From Methanothermococcus thermolithotrophicus DSM 2095 (GTDB taxonomy: Archaea; AGJL01; Methanococci; Methanococcales; Methanococcaceae): a stretch of 64,000 nucleotides of DNA. Positions 9,471 to 18,457 of the stretch are shown here, piece by piece. Where the stretch lies: the NCBI RefSeq assembly GCF_946463545.1, contig NZ_OX296583.1, forward strand, positions 1,620,902-1,684,901, given 5' to 3'. Position numbers and translations under genes: made by a program. The number at the start of each line of letters is the position of its first letter. Position 1 is the first letter of the stretch. Under the pieces are notes generated by a model. It did no database searches. It was not told the origin of the DNA and was given only the letters and a program-made list of their open reading frames with translations.

Positions 9471-10175
9471 TTTATTTTTTAATTTATTATATATCTTATT
9501 AAGAATTATTATTAAATACCGCACTATTGAATTTTTAATTATTTTCTTTCCAATAAAATATTTATCTATATCTTTTAATCTATTATCCGAATGTTCCAAT
9601 ATTTGTTTCCATTTTTCAGGATATTTCGAACCTATTGCAAAAATATAAATACTGCCATTACTCCAATCATTGAAATTTATATAAATCAGTTTCATATTAT
9701 TTCTTCTAAAAAGTTCTTCAATGGCAAGTGGTGTAATTCTCCAATAATCGCCATACTCTGCATGTTGCTCTTGAAGGAAGGGAATAACTACTATAACTAC
9801 ATCTTTGCTTAATTCGCATAAGTTTTTAAATGCTATGAATATATCAAATATATGTTCCAATGTTGTATGATTAAATACCACATCAAACTTTTGTTTTAAT
9901 TCATCAGGCAAAGGTTTTGTTAAATCTAGAAATATCTCATTTTCCAAATTCCCCTGGAATCCCCTAAATTCCGATTCATAATTTGAAATCCAATATTCTG
10001 ATGAATGTATAAAATAATCCATATATCTTTTTCCTTCTTTGTCGATATCTTTCCAACCACTGACATTAATGACCTTGCCATGAAATAAATGTGCAAATTT
10101 TTTAAGCTCATTATTTGACCATATCCTTGGTATTCTAAATTTTTTGTCCAAATATAAAAATTTTAATTTGTTCAT
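9444..10175 (-). CDS. SAM-dependent methyltransferase-like protein
   Basis: This 243-residue protein has the C-terminal part of a class I methyltransferase fold: FDVVFNHTTLEHIFDIFIAF is the motif II/post II region (DVV...LEH) and VIVVIPFLQEQHAEYGDYWR the following strand. The usual glycine-rich SAM loop is weak (KVINVSGWKDID), so the function is only tentative. It sits at the downstream end of the minus-strand glycan cluster, 9 bp after the acetyltransferase, which suggests methylation of a glycan or a related housekeeping role there. Confidence 0.65.
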   Translation of the reverse strand: MNKLKFLYLDKKFRIPRIWSNNELKKFAHLFHGKVINVSGWKDIDKEGKRYMDYFIHSSEYWISNYESEFRGFQGNLENEIFLDLTKPLPDELKQKFDVVFNHTTLEHIFDIFIAFKNLCELSKDVVIVVIPFLQEQHAEYGDYWRITPLAIEELFRRNNMKLIYINFNDWSNGSIYIFAIGSKYPEKWKQILEHSDNRLKDIDKYFIGKKIIKNSIVRYLIIILNKIYNKLKNKLLAVLEKK

Positions 10176-10184
10176 TTTTACCCC

Positions 10185-10655
10185 TTATTTTAGACTTCTT
10201 ATTTTATTTGCAGGAACCCCTCCCCACAGTTCATAAGGTGGGACATTTTTAGTAACAACGGCTCCTGCGGCTATAACACTACCTTCACCTATCTTCACCC
10301 CTGGAAGTATAATGGCCCCAGAACATACCCATACTCCATCTTCTATTATTATTGGTTTGCTTATATGGGGTCTACTCGTGTAAGGTCTAGTTAGGTCCAG
10401 ACCTCCAGTATGCAATTGAGCATACGATGAAATATGGCAATATTTACCAATTTTTATTTTATCTCTTGCATTTAGAACAACGCCTTCACTTAATCTTGAA
10501 TAATTTCCGATTTCTATATTGTTACTCCCGCGTATAATCAGTTTTCCATCAAGATATACTCCTTTACCAAATTTTATATATTTCCAATATTTAATTTTTC
10601 TTAAATTACTTTTAATGACGACATACTTACTAATTACAATTTTTTTAAGACTCAT
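10185..10655 (-). CDS. Acyltransferase, left-handed beta-helix (WbbJ/CysE-like)
   Basis: This 156-residue protein is built of hexapeptide repeats (IEIGNYSRL, IKIGKYCHIS, VKIGEGSVIAAGAVV) and ends with VPPYELWGGVPANKI, the classic C-terminal signature of sugar O-acetyltransferases. It presumably acetylates a glycan residue using acetyl-CoA. It lies in the minus-strand glycan operon between the radical SAM gene and the methyltransferase-like gene. Confidence 0.88.
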   Translation of the reverse strand: MSLKKIVISKYVVIKSNLRKIKYWKYIKFGKGVYLDGKLIIRGSNNIEIGNYSRLSEGVVLNARDKIKIGKYCHISSYAQLHTGGLDLTRPYTSRPHISKPIIIEDGVWVCSGAIILPGVKIGEGSVIAAGAVVTKNVPPYELWGGVPANKIRSLK

Positions 10656-10697
10656 ATTATCCCGCTTATCTTTTTATCTAACTTGAAAGCGCACGTT

Positions 10698-12188
10698 TTA
10701 TTTTGTGATATTAAGTTTGAATAATATTTTATTTTTGATAAATATGCTGCCCAACACCAAGTATCTAATAAAATTTCGAGAATTAATACGATTTATATTT
10801 TCCCCAATAATTTTTATTAATGAATTATTTTTATTTAAATAAGCCATTAGTTTTGCATAATCTTTTTCGTCCATTTTATCCCTAAACACGGGTACTGTAT
10901 ATTTACCTACATTTATGTCATAAGATTGCCATTCAAGATTGTCATAATGCTTAAACCATGAAAACTCCTTTGGGATTATTTCTCGTTCTTTTGCAATATT
11001 ATATAATGGGGTTCCTGGATAAATTTTCATAAATGATATTGCTTTTTCACTACATCTTATACCATCCCGGAACTTTAATGTTTCTAATGCCATATTAAAA
11101 GTTTCCCCGGGGTGACCTATGCTAAAAAAACATTTAAGATGTATGTTTAAATCATTGCACCATTTTATAACATTCTTAACTTGTTCAATAGTAATTCCCT
11201 TTTTAATAACATTGTCTAACAACCATTGATTAGAAGATTCAACACCCATTGCAACACCCGTGCATCCTGCTTCTTTCATTAGTTTTAATAAGATATAATC
11301 TACAGTATTTGCCCTTATTTCACAAAACCATGAAATTTTTTCATTTAAATTTTTATCAATCATAAGATTACAAAAATCAACTGTTCTTTTTTTCGATAAT
11401 GTAAATGTGTCATCAAAGAAGTATATGCCATTATATCCGTATTTGTTATATACCAATTCTATTTCTTCAATTATATTTTCAGGCGATCTAAAAGTTGTTT
11501 GACGACCCCATTGATCAGCCACAGAACAAAATACACATTTGTATGGGCATCCTCTACTACCAATCATATTAGTACCCTTAACTTCTTTTGGATTGGTTCC
11601 GGGAATATGCAATGGTGGAAATTTTTTTACATTTAGTGCATCCCTATCAGGAAATGGTATTTTATCCAAGTCTTTTATTCTAGATCTTCTTGGATTTACA
11701 ATTATATTTTCTCCATCCCTATATACAATTCCCAAAATATTGTCTATATTATCTTTTAAGCTATTATTTTTTAATTCTTTAAGTAATTCGCAAACAGTTA
11801 ATTCACCTTCTCCGATTATCCCTATGTCTATTGCCCTACAATTTTTTAATGTATCCATTGGTTCTAATGTGATGTGTGGCCCTCCACTAAATACCAATGA
11901 ATTCTTGAATTTACTTTTAATTATTTCCGATGCTTTTTTGACGGAATATCTATTGTGGGTGTTCATGGATATTCCAAAAACAACTTCTTCATCTTTTAGT
12001 CCTTTATTTTTAATTTTATCCAATTCTCTAATTAACATCTCAAACGGATTTTCATAAAAACTTAAATCAATAATATCCACATCCGCTAATTTTTGATAAA
12101 CCACATAGGATGCTACATAACCTAAACCTAAATGTGGCATTAAATTTTTATTCAATGTACTGGTAATATTAATTAAAATTAATTTCAT
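10698..12188 (-). CDS. B12-binding domain radical SAM protein
   Basis: This 496-residue protein has an N-terminal cobalamin-binding-type Rossmann domain (residues 1 to about 150, LINITSTLNKN... FSGGPHITLEPMDTL) followed by a radical SAM domain with the [4Fe-4S] motif RGCPYKCVFCSV. Enzymes of this architecture include methylases and other radical-based modifying enzymes. In a glycan cluster, C-methylation of a sugar or lipid is a reasonable guess, no more. I chose the ATG at 12188 because GGAGGG precedes it closely. An upstream in-frame ATG at 12266 would extend into the next gene and lacks such a site. It overlaps the preceding gene by 20 bp. Confidence 0.85.
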   Translation of the reverse strand: MKLILINITSTLNKNLMPHLGLGYVASYVVYQKLADVDIIDLSFYENPFEMLIRELDKIKNKGLKDEEVVFGISMNTHNRYSVKKASEIIKSKFKNSLVFSGGPHITLEPMDTLKNCRAIDIGIIGEGELTVCELLKELKNNSLKDNIDNILGIVYRDGENIIVNPRRSRIKDLDKIPFPDRDALNVKKFPPLHIPGTNPKEVKGTNMIGSRGCPYKCVFCSVADQWGRQTTFRSPENIIEEIELVYNKYGYNGIYFFDDTFTLSKKRTVDFCNLMIDKNLNEKISWFCEIRANTVDYILLKLMKEAGCTGVAMGVESSNQWLLDNVIKKGITIEQVKNVIKWCNDLNIHLKCFFSIGHPGETFNMALETLKFRDGIRCSEKAISFMKIYPGTPLYNIAKEREIIPKEFSWFKHYDNLEWQSYDINVGKYTVPVFRDKMDEKDYAKLMAYLNKNNSLIKIIGENINRINSRNFIRYLVLGSIFIKNKILFKLNITK

Positions 12189-13293
12189 AGTTTCCCTCCA
12201 AACACTTAGAGATAATCTCTTTAGCCCTCTTTTCCCAAGTATATTCCTTAACCTTCTCAAATGCATTATTTACTAATTTATTTTGCATTCTATTATCATT
12301 TATAAGTTCTTCAATCTTTAGCGCTAAATCTTTTTCATTATCTGGTTTAAAAAACAGAACGTCATCTTCACTAACGACCTCCCCAATACTTGGCAAATCA
12401 CTTGCTATAATAGGTCTCTTTGACGCCATGTATTCGAATAACTTCAACGGGGAAGTATATTTAACTGAAATTTCATATTTAGAAGAATTTGGGATAACTA
12501 AAATATCTGATACTTTTAAAAATAAAGGAATTTTAGAATTTTCAATAAAAGGAACAAAAATAATGTTTTTATTATTATATTTTTCTTTCAACCTAATCAC
12601 TTGTTCTTCATTACCTCCAACAACCAAATAAACAATATTTTCTTTATTTTTTAAATAGCCATAAGATTTTAAAAATGTTCCATATCCTTTCCATTTCTGC
12701 AAACTTCCTGTATATGATATTATCGTTTTATTTTTTGGTAAATTTAATATTTTCCTTGCCTCATTTTTTGAAATATCAACATCAAACTTATCTAAATCTA
12801 CACCATCATGTAATACATGTATTTTATTATCATTAAAATCATTTTTTATTAATTCTTCTTTTAAACCTTTACTGATAACTACACATCCATGTAAATTTTT
12901 AAAAGTTTGTTTAAATAGAAGGTGCCACAACTTACCATTTGATAAATCATGCAATTCATAAATTACCTTCTTATTTTTAAAGAATTTTGAAACTAAAAAA
13001 GCAAATATTAAATCCCTGGTATAAACATAATTATAATTATTTTTTATATTTAAAAATCTCAAGAATAACAACAAACTTCTAAAATAATAATTTATAAAAG
13101 GTTTCAAAGAAATTGTATTATAATCAACATCTTCATTATAAATTTTTTTGATATTATAGTTATCATTATTAAAACTCATAAGAGTAATATCCTGCCCAAT
13201 TTTTCTAAATGCCTTACACATGTTTAAAACTTGAATCCTATTTGCACATGGTTTTGAAAAATCTGCATTATGGACATATAAAATCTTAGTCAT
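12169..13293 (-). CDS. Glycosyltransferase family 4
   Basis: This 374-residue GT4 enzyme has an N-terminal acceptor domain and a C-terminal domain with ISYTGSLQKWKGYGTFLK (beta-strand and KG loop) and IASDLPSIGEV, with the glutamate-containing SPLKLFEYMASKRPII helix of the EX7E motif. The ATG at 13293 is preferred to the one at 13299 because GGTGA lies 6 nt ahead of it. The start overlaps the stop of the upstream glycosyltransferase, indicating translational coupling. The donor and acceptor are unknown. Confidence 0.85.
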   Translation of the reverse strand: MTKILYVHNADFSKPCANRIQVLNMCKAFRKIGQDITLMSFNNDNYNIKKIYNEDVDYNTISLKPFINYYFRSLLLFLRFLNIKNNYNYVYTRDLIFAFLVSKFFKNKKVIYELHDLSNGKLWHLLFKQTFKNLHGCVVISKGLKEELIKNDFNDNKIHVLHDGVDLDKFDVDISKNEARKILNLPKNKTIISYTGSLQKWKGYGTFLKSYGYLKNKENIVYLVVGGNEEQVIRLKEKYNNKNIIFVPFIENSKIPLFLKVSDILVIPNSSKYEISVKYTSPLKLFEYMASKRPIIASDLPSIGEVVSEDDVLFFKPDNEKDLALKIEELINDNRMQNKLVNNAFEKVKEYTWEKRAKEIISKCLEGNYEINFN

Positions 13294-14248
13294 CACCATT
13301 CACCAGTTTATAAATTTCATTAACTCTTTTTCCATAGTTTTCCCAAGTATGTTGTTCAGCCTTTTTTCTCGCCCTTTTTCCAAACTCTTCGATTTTGTTT
13401 CTATTATTGTAAAAAAATAAAATTTTCTCTTTTAAAGCTTCAACATCTTGTGTAGGGATTATGAAACCATCTAAACCATTTTCAACAATACTTCCGGAGT
13501 TTGCAGTGGTTATAACCGGTAGTCCGCATGCTAATGCCTCATAAATTGATTTTGCAGAACCTTCTAGTAATGAAGGAAACGCATAAACATGATTTTTTAG
13601 AAGTTCCTCGTGTAGATTATTTACAAAACCATGCAACCTTATATTGTATTTCTCAGCATCTTTAAGATATTTTTTAACTTCCGGGTAAACTCTGCCGTAA
13701 ATATTTAATTCAGCATCATTTAAATCCAATTCCTTCCAGGCTTGAACTAAATATCGAATACCTTTTCGACTATTAACATTCCCTGAGAATGCGACTTTAA
13801 ATGACTCATTATAATCTTTTTCATTAGGTTTGAATTTATTTATATCTACTCCAAAAGGTACTACAAAAATTTTATTTTCATTAATTCCTTCATTAATTAA
13901 TGATTTTTTCACAAAATCCGATGGAACAACATAATAATCAATATATTTTAAAGAATTCTTTACATATTTTGGTGTTTCAAGTTTGTCCTTTCCAACTAAA
14001 TCAAATAATTCTTTGTTTGTAAGAATATTTGGAAGTGCCATAGTCGCATCCTGAATTACTACCATATTTTTGTTTTTAGATTTTACATGGTTATATATAT
14101 TCGGCAAATAATCCCATGAATGAATTATGCTAATATTTTTCAATTTATTTAATTTTCTTACCGTAAAATATTCAAAAATATCATTTTTTACTCTTCCTGC
14201 TGGAAAATTTTTTGAAATATATATGGGAATTGCCGTAAATACTTTCAT
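13286..14248 (-). CDS. Glycosyltransferase family 4, apparent N-terminal truncation by a frameshift
   Basis: The 320 residues from the first ATG contain most of a GT4 enzyme: VAFSGNVNSRKGIRYLVQAW, the EX7E region EGSAKSIYEALACGLPVITT and a C-terminal HTWENYGKRV. The usual GT4 N-terminal strand is missing from this ORF. It is found directly upstream in the same frame (14249-14464), which is open but has no ATG, GTG or TTG. The nearest plausible start, GTG at 14460, is in another frame and is joined to it across a run of nine A (14432-14440). The gene is therefore either frameshifted, subject to slippage on the A run, or affected by a sequencing error. Confidence 0.8.
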   Translation of the reverse strand: MKVFTAIPIYISKNFPAGRVKNDIFEYFTVRKLNKLKNISIIHSWDYLPNIYNHVKSKNKNMVVIQDATMALPNILTNKELFDLVGKDKLETPKYVKNSLKYIDYYVVPSDFVKKSLINEGINENKIFVVPFGVDINKFKPNEKDYNESFKVAFSGNVNSRKGIRYLVQAWKELDLNDAELNIYGRVYPEVKKYLKDAEKYNIRLHGFVNNLHEELLKNHVYAFPSLLEGSAKSIYEALACGLPVITTANSGSIVENGLDGFIIPTQDVEALKEKILFFYNNRNKIEEFGKRARKKAEQHTWENYGKRVNEIYKLVNGDD

Positions 14249-14460
14249 AATAAAATCAGCATAAGGAAAACATTGGACAATATTAAACTCCTTTTTTAAA
14301 TCTTTATTATATCCTCTACATAATATAGTTAAATTATTATTTTTGGAGACTTCATTTGCTATTGGTAATGCCCTGGCTCCAATGGTATTCCTAACACCAA
14401 AATCAGAATTTAGAATAAATATAATTTCTTCTTTTTTTTTAAACTTGCTAATTTTTTCAC
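14249..14460 (-). other. N-terminal coding remnant of the GT4 gene, out of frame with its start
   Basis: Read in the frame of the downstream ORF, this stretch gives EEIIFILNSDFGVRNTIGAR followed by about 45 more residues that join the ATG at 14248 without a stop. This resembles the first beta strand and glycine loop of GT4 enzymes. The frame is closed by TAA at 14465-14467 and contains no normal start codon. GTG at 14460 enters the A9 run in the other frame and stops at TAA soon after. One extra A (A10) would restore a continuous gene of about 390 codons. Confidence 0.7.
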
Positions 14461-14672
14461 CCCCTTACTAATATGTGATCGATTTATTATTTTTAAGCCC
14501 TCTTGCAATATTGAAATATTTATTAATGCCATATTTTAAAGTTCATTCTTAAGACTTTGTTAAAATTTTTACAAAGTTTACTTGAGTATTAAGCTTCTTA
14601 TTTGTGAGTCCCAGATCATATTTATGTTGTTGGTTATTATTGGTTAATTAATTGTATTCTGAAAAAATTTAT

Positions 14673-15398
14673 TCACTTCCATGCATAAGTAGTCATATGG
14701 CCTTTTTTTTCGGTAAAAACATGATATCCAAATTTTTTAAAATATTGTTCTAAAAATTCATATGTTTGTTTGCCGTTTACATTGTGGTATGATGCAATTG
14801 CCCAGAATGCGGATCCTTTTTTTATTAGATTTCTTGCACCAACAACTGCATTAACTTCTTCACCTTCTATATCCATCTTAACAAAAGATACATCTTTGTA
14901 ATTGATAGAGTTATCTTTTAAAAAAAGATCAATAGATGTAACAGGTACTATTAAATCACCTTTTTCCATTTCAATTTTGGAACTTCCACCTTTTCCTATA
15001 AATCTAATTTCTTTCTTGATATTACTAATTCCTAATTTATGAAGTTCCACATTGTTTAATTTGTTTAATTTGATGTTGTCAGTTAGGATTTTATAATTCC
15101 AAGGAATGGGCTCAAACGTGATTACTTTCCCATTAGTTGCTTTTTTAGCAGCATATAAAGTAAAGTATCCCACATAAGCACCAATATCCAGAACAATATC
15201 ATTTTTATTAATATCCCTTTTTTTAATATAATTTTCTATCTCTGGATTAAATTCTGCATATTTGTTGAAAATCTGTCTTTTTACTTTAACATTTACTCCC
15301 CTTAAATTCACTAATTTAGTCCCTATTGAGAAACCGTAATATATTTTTTTGAATAATATTGAATCTTTTATCACTTCTGGTAATACCATATGCGTCAC
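14673..15398 (-). CDS. FkbM family methyltransferase
   Basis: This 241-residue SAM-dependent methyltransferase has DIVLDIGAYVGYFTLYAAK (SAM-binding loop, about residue 68), the acidic FEPIPWNYKIL, and VSFVKMDIEGEEVNAVVGA, the FkbM signature. Such enzymes methylate hydroxyls of sugars in capsule and glycan clusters. The ATG overlaps the stop of the upstream glycosyltransferase (15395). An internal ATG three codons in is a possible alternative start. A second FkbM gene is encoded two genes upstream. Confidence 0.88.
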   Translation of the reverse strand: MTHMVLPEVIKDSILFKKIYYGFSIGTKLVNLRGVNVKVKRQIFNKYAEFNPEIENYIKKRDINKNDIVLDIGAYVGYFTLYAAKKATNGKVITFEPIPWNYKILTDNIKLNKLNNVELHKLGISNIKKEIRFIGKGGSSKIEMEKGDLIVPVTSIDLFLKDNSINYKDVSFVKMDIEGEEVNAVVGARNLIKKGSAFWAIASYHNVNGKQTYEFLEQYFKKFGYHVFTEKKGHMTTYAWK

Positions 15399-16486
15399 CC
15401 TTCATAAATATATAAAATTTTTTTAATGTTTTCAATCCAATCAATAAGTTCATAAGTTGCTTTTTTACAATTTTCTTTCATTTCATCTTGAACGGATGGA
15501 TTGTATAGTATATTTTTTATCGATTTTGCAATTTCTTCTGGATTCTTATCAACTATATATCCGGTTTTCCCATTTATAACAACCTCAGGCAAACCCCCAA
15601 CTTTTGTGACAATTACCGGTTTTCCAAAAGGATAAGCAATAGGAATTATACCACTTTGCGTAGCATCGTGGTATGTTAAGGCCACTAAACATGTCTTTTG
15701 GAAATAATAAGGAATGTCTTCTTCCGCAATATATTTATCATGTATTTCAATATATTCTTTAAGTTTGTTTATTAGTTTTTTATAAGGTTTTAAATCACCT
15801 TCACCGGCAATAATGAGTTTAAATTTACATCCTTCCTCTTTTAAAATCAATAAAGATTTAAGTAGTAAATCCAAACCCTTATACTTTAAAATTCTACCAA
15901 AAAATAATATAGTATAGGGTTCTTCCCTAATGTTATCTTTTTTATATTTTAATAGAAATGCATAATGCCCATGTGGGTAAATAATAATTTTGTTTTTTGA
16001 AATATTAAATTTCTTTAAAACCATATTTTTTAAAAATTCGCTATGAATTATTATATAGTCTCCCAATTTCATCTGTATTTTATTTATAATTCCCTGTATA
16101 TTTCCTCTGGGTTCTCCAGTATGTTGAATTGGATCGTGTTGTGTAAATATTATTTTATAACCTAGAAGTTTAAATATTAGCGCATACAATATACTCCAAG
16201 GGTGATTATCTAAAAAATGTAATGCTGTAGGGTTTATTTTTAGTATTTTGAGAAACAAATCAATATGCTGACATATATTTAAAGTTTCAATAATAAATTT
16301 TTTAATAGACGGGTTTGAATTAATTTCTATTAGTGAAGTATTATTATATTCTATAAATTCTTTTTTCGAGTATTTTGGACATACTAAATAGACCTTTTTA
16401 AAGTTACTTAATGCATTGGCGTATTGTGTAGCATAATGCCACATTCCACTCCTACCATAAAAACTAAACAATATTATTTTTTCCAC
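15395..16486 (-). CDS. Glycosyltransferase family 4
   Basis: This 363-residue GT4 protein has TILFFGRILKYKGLDLLLKS and KPVIVTKVGGLPEVVINGKT, both typical of the nucleotide-sugar-binding domain. The N terminus (IILFSFYGRSGMWHYATQYA) is the first strand and acceptor loop. It is flanked on both sides by FkbM methyltransferases with overlapping ends, so the three probably act on the same saccharide. The specificity is unknown. Confidence 0.87.
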   Translation of the reverse strand: MEKIILFSFYGRSGMWHYATQYANALSNFKKVYLVCPKYSKKEFIEYNNTSLIEINSNPSIKKFIIETLNICQHIDLFLKILKINPTALHFLDNHPWSILYALIFKLLGYKIIFTQHDPIQHTGEPRGNIQGIINKIQMKLGDYIIIHSEFLKNMVLKKFNISKNKIIIYPHGHYAFLLKYKKDNIREEPYTILFFGRILKYKGLDLLLKSLLILKEEGCKFKLIIAGEGDLKPYKKLINKLKEYIEIHDKYIAEEDIPYYFQKTCLVALTYHDATQSGIIPIAYPFGKPVIVTKVGGLPEVVINGKTGYIVDKNPEEIAKSIKNILYNPSVQDEMKENCKKATYELIDWIENIKKILYIYEG

Positions 16487-17223
16487 GAAGCAACCACCAT
16501 TTTTTTATCGGTTAAAGTAATATTTTCATAACCTATGTCCTTAAGAATATCCATCACTTCGAAATATGTTATTCTACCGTTAATTTCATGATCGGCCATT
16601 ATTAATAATAAAGGTTTGAACTTTTTAAGAATATCTTTCATCCCATTTAAAGCATCAATTTCTGCTCCTTCGATATTCATTTTAATTATGTCAATCTTTT
16701 CCATATGTTGAAATAGATAATCTCCCTTCATAATTTGAACTTTAGTGATGCCTTTTCTATAAATAGTTGATCCAGCCCCTCCTGCTGATAACATCATTTC
16801 TTGATTTGTTTTTCCAAGGCCCATATTTAATATTTCAATATTATTACATTTATTTATGTCAATATTCTTTTTTAAAAGTTTCATGGCTGTTGGATCAGGT
16901 TCTATGCAGATTACCTTACCTGTCTTATTGTTTTTAGCACAAAAAATGGCAAAAACTCCGTAAAATGCCCCACAATCTAAAACTACGTCACCTTCTTTAA
17001 TATTACAAAATTTTAAATAATCTTCAACTTCGTTCTTATTATCGATCATTGTTATTGTCTTTATAAGTTTTATTTTTGTATTTTTTATTTCTATTGTTGT
17101 AATTCCTATGGGGATGCTTAGTATTTTATAAAATATTAGTCTAAGTATTTCTTTATATTTGCCTTCAGGTACAATCTTTGATAAATTTTGGCATAATTTA
17201 AAAAACAATTGTCTATTGCACAT
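16474..17223 (-). CDS. FkbM family methyltransferase
   Basis: This 249-residue enzyme has DVVLDCGAFYGVFAIFCAK, the acidic CIEPDPTAMKLL and IIKMNIEGAEIDALNGM, the FkbM pattern. I chose the ATG at 17223, which overlaps the upstream glycosyltransferase stop and has GAGGT about 10 nt ahead. An in-frame ATG at 17262 lies inside that gene. It is distinct in sequence from the FkbM protein at 14.7-15.4 kb, so it probably methylates a different position or sugar. Confidence 0.87.
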   Translation of the reverse strand: MCNRQLFFKLCQNLSKIVPEGKYKEILRLIFYKILSIPIGITTIEIKNTKIKLIKTITMIDNKNEVEDYLKFCNIKEGDVVLDCGAFYGVFAIFCAKNNKTGKVICIEPDPTAMKLLKKNIDINKCNNIEILNMGLGKTNQEMMLSAGGAGSTIYRKGITKVQIMKGDYLFQHMEKIDIIKMNIEGAEIDALNGMKDILKKFKPLLLIMADHEINGRITYFEVMDILKDIGYENITLTDKKMVVASWKK

Positions 17224-18457
17224 GATTATATACCTCAATATACTTTTTAATGATATCATCAATATTAAAATTTTTTTCTATATTTTTTCTTGCTTCAATT
17301 TTCATAACATTGTGTAGTTCTTTATTGCTATACAATATATTAAGTTTTTCAGCATAATCCTCATAATCTTTATTTTTTATTAAAAAGCCAGTTTTACCAT
17401 TAATTATTGAATCTTGAACACCAGGAATATCAAATCCAACTACTGGTAAGCCGCATGCCTGTGCTTCTAAAACCACATTTGGAGAACCTTCGGATTTTGT
17501 ATTTAGATGAACCATAACATCTCCAACATTGTAATGGATTATTAGTTCATTTATATCATTTATAAACCCCTCTGAGAATTTAACATAATCTAATAGTTTT
17601 TTTTCTTTTAATGCATTTACTAATTTTTCTTTATCATCACCATCACCAATGATAAAGAATTTTATTTTTTTTGCATCATGCTCATTTACTAATTTTTCAA
17701 TTATTTCCGGAAGTTTTAAAATACCCTTTCCTTTTGTTATTCTTCCAACATACAAGATTACGAACTCATCTTCGTTAAATCCAAATTTTTTTCTTAAAAT
17801 ATTTCGTTCATTTTCAGGGAGTGGCTTAAATAATTTAATATCAATTCCATTGGGTATCCAAACAATTTTATTGGGGCTTATCATATATTGTTTTATCAAT
17901 CTATTGAGTTCATATTTGTTTTGAACAATAATTTTATCTACTAATCTCAATAGTATGGGCAACATTAATATATATTGAAAAATTGAATAAGGTATTGCGA
18001 TAGGATTCCAACTAAATCCACCTCCTCTATGATGTGCTATTATTTTTTGTTTTTTTAATTTTAGTATTGGGACTACAAAATCAAATATTAAATAATAATA
18101 AGTATTTAGATGCCAAATAGACACTTCTGATTTTTTGATATTAAATATTTGATTTAATAGTGATAGTGAAATTTCCAAAGGTATTGTTAGCTTGAATAAA
18201 TTAACATACACTAAATTCATATTAAAACCACATCTATGTTTTAAAAGTAAATTATCATATTCTTTATATATTGTAAAAAATACGAATTTAGGTGAATATT
18301 TTGTAAATTCAGATGATTTTATCAATCTACAAAGTATTTTCGTTATGTGTGTCTCTAAATTTTCATAAAATTCTATTGTAATATTATTTTTTAGAAACCA
18401 CTTTCGTTCAAAAGAATGAAATAAGACAATATTAATATTTGTTTTACCTTTTTTCAT
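17213..18457 (-). CDS. Glycosyltransferase family 4
   Basis: This 414-residue GT4 enzyme shows VILYVGRITKGKGILKLPEI, the EX7E region EGSPNVVLEAQACGLPVVGF and DSIINGKTGFLIKNKD. The N-terminal domain contains IAHHRGGGFSWNPIAI, an acceptor-side glycine loop. Its start overlaps the end of the upstream methyltransferase gene, and its end overlaps the FkbM gene. The operon is packed with 4-50 bp overlaps. Confidence 0.88.
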   Translation of the reverse strand: MKKGKTNINIVLFHSFERKWFLKNNITIEFYENLETHITKILCRLIKSSEFTKYSPKFVFFTIYKEYDNLLLKHRCGFNMNLVYVNLFKLTIPLEISLSLLNQIFNIKKSEVSIWHLNTYYYLIFDFVVPILKLKKQKIIAHHRGGGFSWNPIAIPYSIFQYILMLPILLRLVDKIIVQNKYELNRLIKQYMISPNKIVWIPNGIDIKLFKPLPENERNILRKKFGFNEDEFVILYVGRITKGKGILKLPEIIEKLVNEHDAKKIKFFIIGDGDDKEKLVNALKEKKLLDYVKFSEGFINDINELIIHYNVGDVMVHLNTKSEGSPNVVLEAQACGLPVVGFDIPGVQDSIINGKTGFLIKNKDYEDYAEKLNILYSNKELHNVMKIEARKNIEKNFNIDDIIKKYIEVYNHVQ

